From NCBI GenBank assembly GCA_022572485.1, contig JACZVU010000160.1, forward strand, positions 1 to 6,186: DNA of 6,186 bases. Direction: 5' to 3'. The notes below the pieces were generated by a model, which saw only the letters and a program-made list of their open reading frames with translations, did not search any database and was not told the origin of the DNA. This document shows positions 5,409 to 6,186 of the stretch, piece after piece (the stretch's first letter is position 1; every line of letters starts with the position of its first letter). The DNA comes from Myxococcales bacterium (GTDB lineage: Bacteria; Myxococcota_A; UBA9160; SMWR01). Made by a program: the position numbers and the translations under genes.

Positions 5409-6186
5409 TCAGCCGCGCGGCATCCCCGCGCGGTAGGCAATTCCTGCGCCGGCCAACTCGTAGCATTCCACCGAGTCTGGGATGAGCACCGAGGCACCGC
5501 GTTCCAGGGCGAAGGATTCGCCGGCTCCCTGGTCCGTAATGGTCACTTCCCCTTCGATCGTCAGCAGGATCTCGACGCCGCGAGATCTCGCACTCTGCCA
5601 GGGCTCATCCTCAGCAACGGTGAGTACCGCCAGCTCGAACTCGTCGGCTGGCGTCTCGAAGATCCGCTCATTCGGTGAGATTTCGCGCGGTAGGAGGATC
5701 TCAGCTTCGCGCGACTCGAAGCGCAGCACCCGGCAGAGTTCCGGAACGTCGACGTGCTTTGCGGTCAGTCCACCGCGCAGCACATTGTCGGAATTGCCCA
5801 TGATCTCGATCCCGACGCCTTCGAGATAGCTGTGCAGCTCCCCCGCAGCCAGAGACATCGCCTCGCCGGGAGCCAACGCAACGAGGTTGAGAAACAGCGG
5901 GGCGAGCACTCCGACGTCTCCCGGATAGAGCGCCGCAAGTGCGGTGATCCAGCGCGCGACCGGATCCTCCGACCGCAGCTCCGCACCCTTCGCGACCTGT
6001 TCGATCGCGAGAGCGAGTCGGTCACCGTCCGCGGACAGTACCGCCGCGATCAAACGCTCGAGCGCCGCCGGGCCGGCCGCGCACTCCAGTGCCTCGATCT
6101 CGCTGGCGAAGGTTTCGACGCGAAACGCTCGAAATACCCCCACGATTTCCGGAATCGGTCGAAAGCCGCACAGCGCCGAAAACGGC
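5409..6186 (-). CDS. manA: Mannose-6-phosphate isomerase, N-terminus beyond window
   Basis: C-terminal two thirds (about 258 residues plus stop) of a class I phosphomannose isomerase, which interconverts fructose-6-phosphate and mannose-6-phosphate in the cytoplasm and feeds GDP-mannose synthesis. The reading frame is open to the right edge: FSALCGFRPIPEI, encoded at about 6146-6182, is the family's conserved start of the helical domain, so the GTG at 6143 is internal rather than the start. Then come PLFLNLVALAPGEAMSLAAG, ELHSYLEG.GIEIMGNSDN (its His is the family's zinc ligand) and NVLRGGLTAKHVDVPEL, containing the catalytic arginine. The end is a typical cupin C-terminal domain (EGEVTITDQ.AGESFALERGASVLIP). 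No frameshift or missing residue is seen. The usual length is about 390 residues, so about 130 lie outside. It converges with the TauE/SafE gene. It may supply mannose for surface glycans, but it is also a housekeeping enzyme. Confidence 0.93.
   Translation of the reverse strand, partial: PFSALCGFRPIPEIVGVFRAFRVETFASEIEALECAAGPAALERLIAAVLSADGDRLALAIEQVAKGAELRSEDPVARWITALAALYPGDVGVLAPLFLNLVALAPGEAMSLAAGELHSYLEGVGIEIMGNSDNVLRGGLTAKHVDVPELCRVLRFESREAEILLPREISPNERIFETPADEFELAVLTVAEDEPWQSARSRGVEILLTIEGEVTITDQGAGESFALERGASVLIPDSVECYELAGAGIAYRAGMPRG

Noticed and set aside
4712..5485. 257-codon plus-strand frame overlapping the TauE/SafE gene
   Set aside because: Lacks the hydrophobic segments and conserved loops seen in the 4638-5378 frame; composition is typical of an out-of-frame reading of GC-rich DNA.
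1..6186. Search for tRNA, rRNA, CRISPR array, insertion sequence ends or phage attachment sites
   Set aside because: No regularly spaced repeats, terminal inverted repeats, transposase-like frames or recognisable RNA genes were seen by eye on either strand.

Overview
The window is about 60-65% G+C in its genes and densely coding. It looks like a GC-rich bacterial chromosome. The overall style (class I mannose-6-phosphate isomerase, TauE/SafE permease, PaaK-like ligase in a glycan locus) would suit a deltaproteobacterium-like lineage such as Myxococcota or Binatota, but nothing here fixes the taxon.

Left part, minus strand (1-2740): a three-gene run read right to left. A GT4-type glycosyltransferase (2740-1547) is followed by a sulfotransferase homologue (1488-523) and a second sulfotransferase (521 to beyond the left edge). 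The middle gene is broken by two compensating indels, and its PAPS 3'-phosphate-binding motif has lost key residues, so it is called a pseudogene. Sequencing error could explain the indels but not the substitutions. Only one base separates the two sulfotransferases, and the second has a clear ribosome binding site and an intact motif pair.

Middle, plus strand (2813-4494): a probable 82-residue protein of unknown function ends two bases before the GTG start of a PaaK/CapK-like adenylate-forming enzyme. These are divergent from the glycosyltransferase run across a short 72-base gap containing a 12-bp perfect palindrome. If the small gene is not real, the gap is 323 bases.

Right part (4495-6186): a TauE/SafE family permease on the plus strand converges on the C-terminal two thirds of a mannose-6-phosphate isomerase (ManA) on the minus strand, which runs off the right edge.

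Taken together, the left and middle parts read as an edge of a cell-surface glycan locus: a sugar transferase, sulfate-transferring enzymes and an orphan adenylating enzyme. ManA could supply mannose-6-phosphate for GDP-mannose, and TauE/SafE could move a sulfur oxyanion or organosulfonate, but both links are inferred from proximity only. Nothing in the window is clearly a new biological system. The most notable items are the decaying sulfotransferase beside an intact one, the unrecognised small gene coupled to the PaaK-like enzyme, and the possible sulfated-glycan theme.
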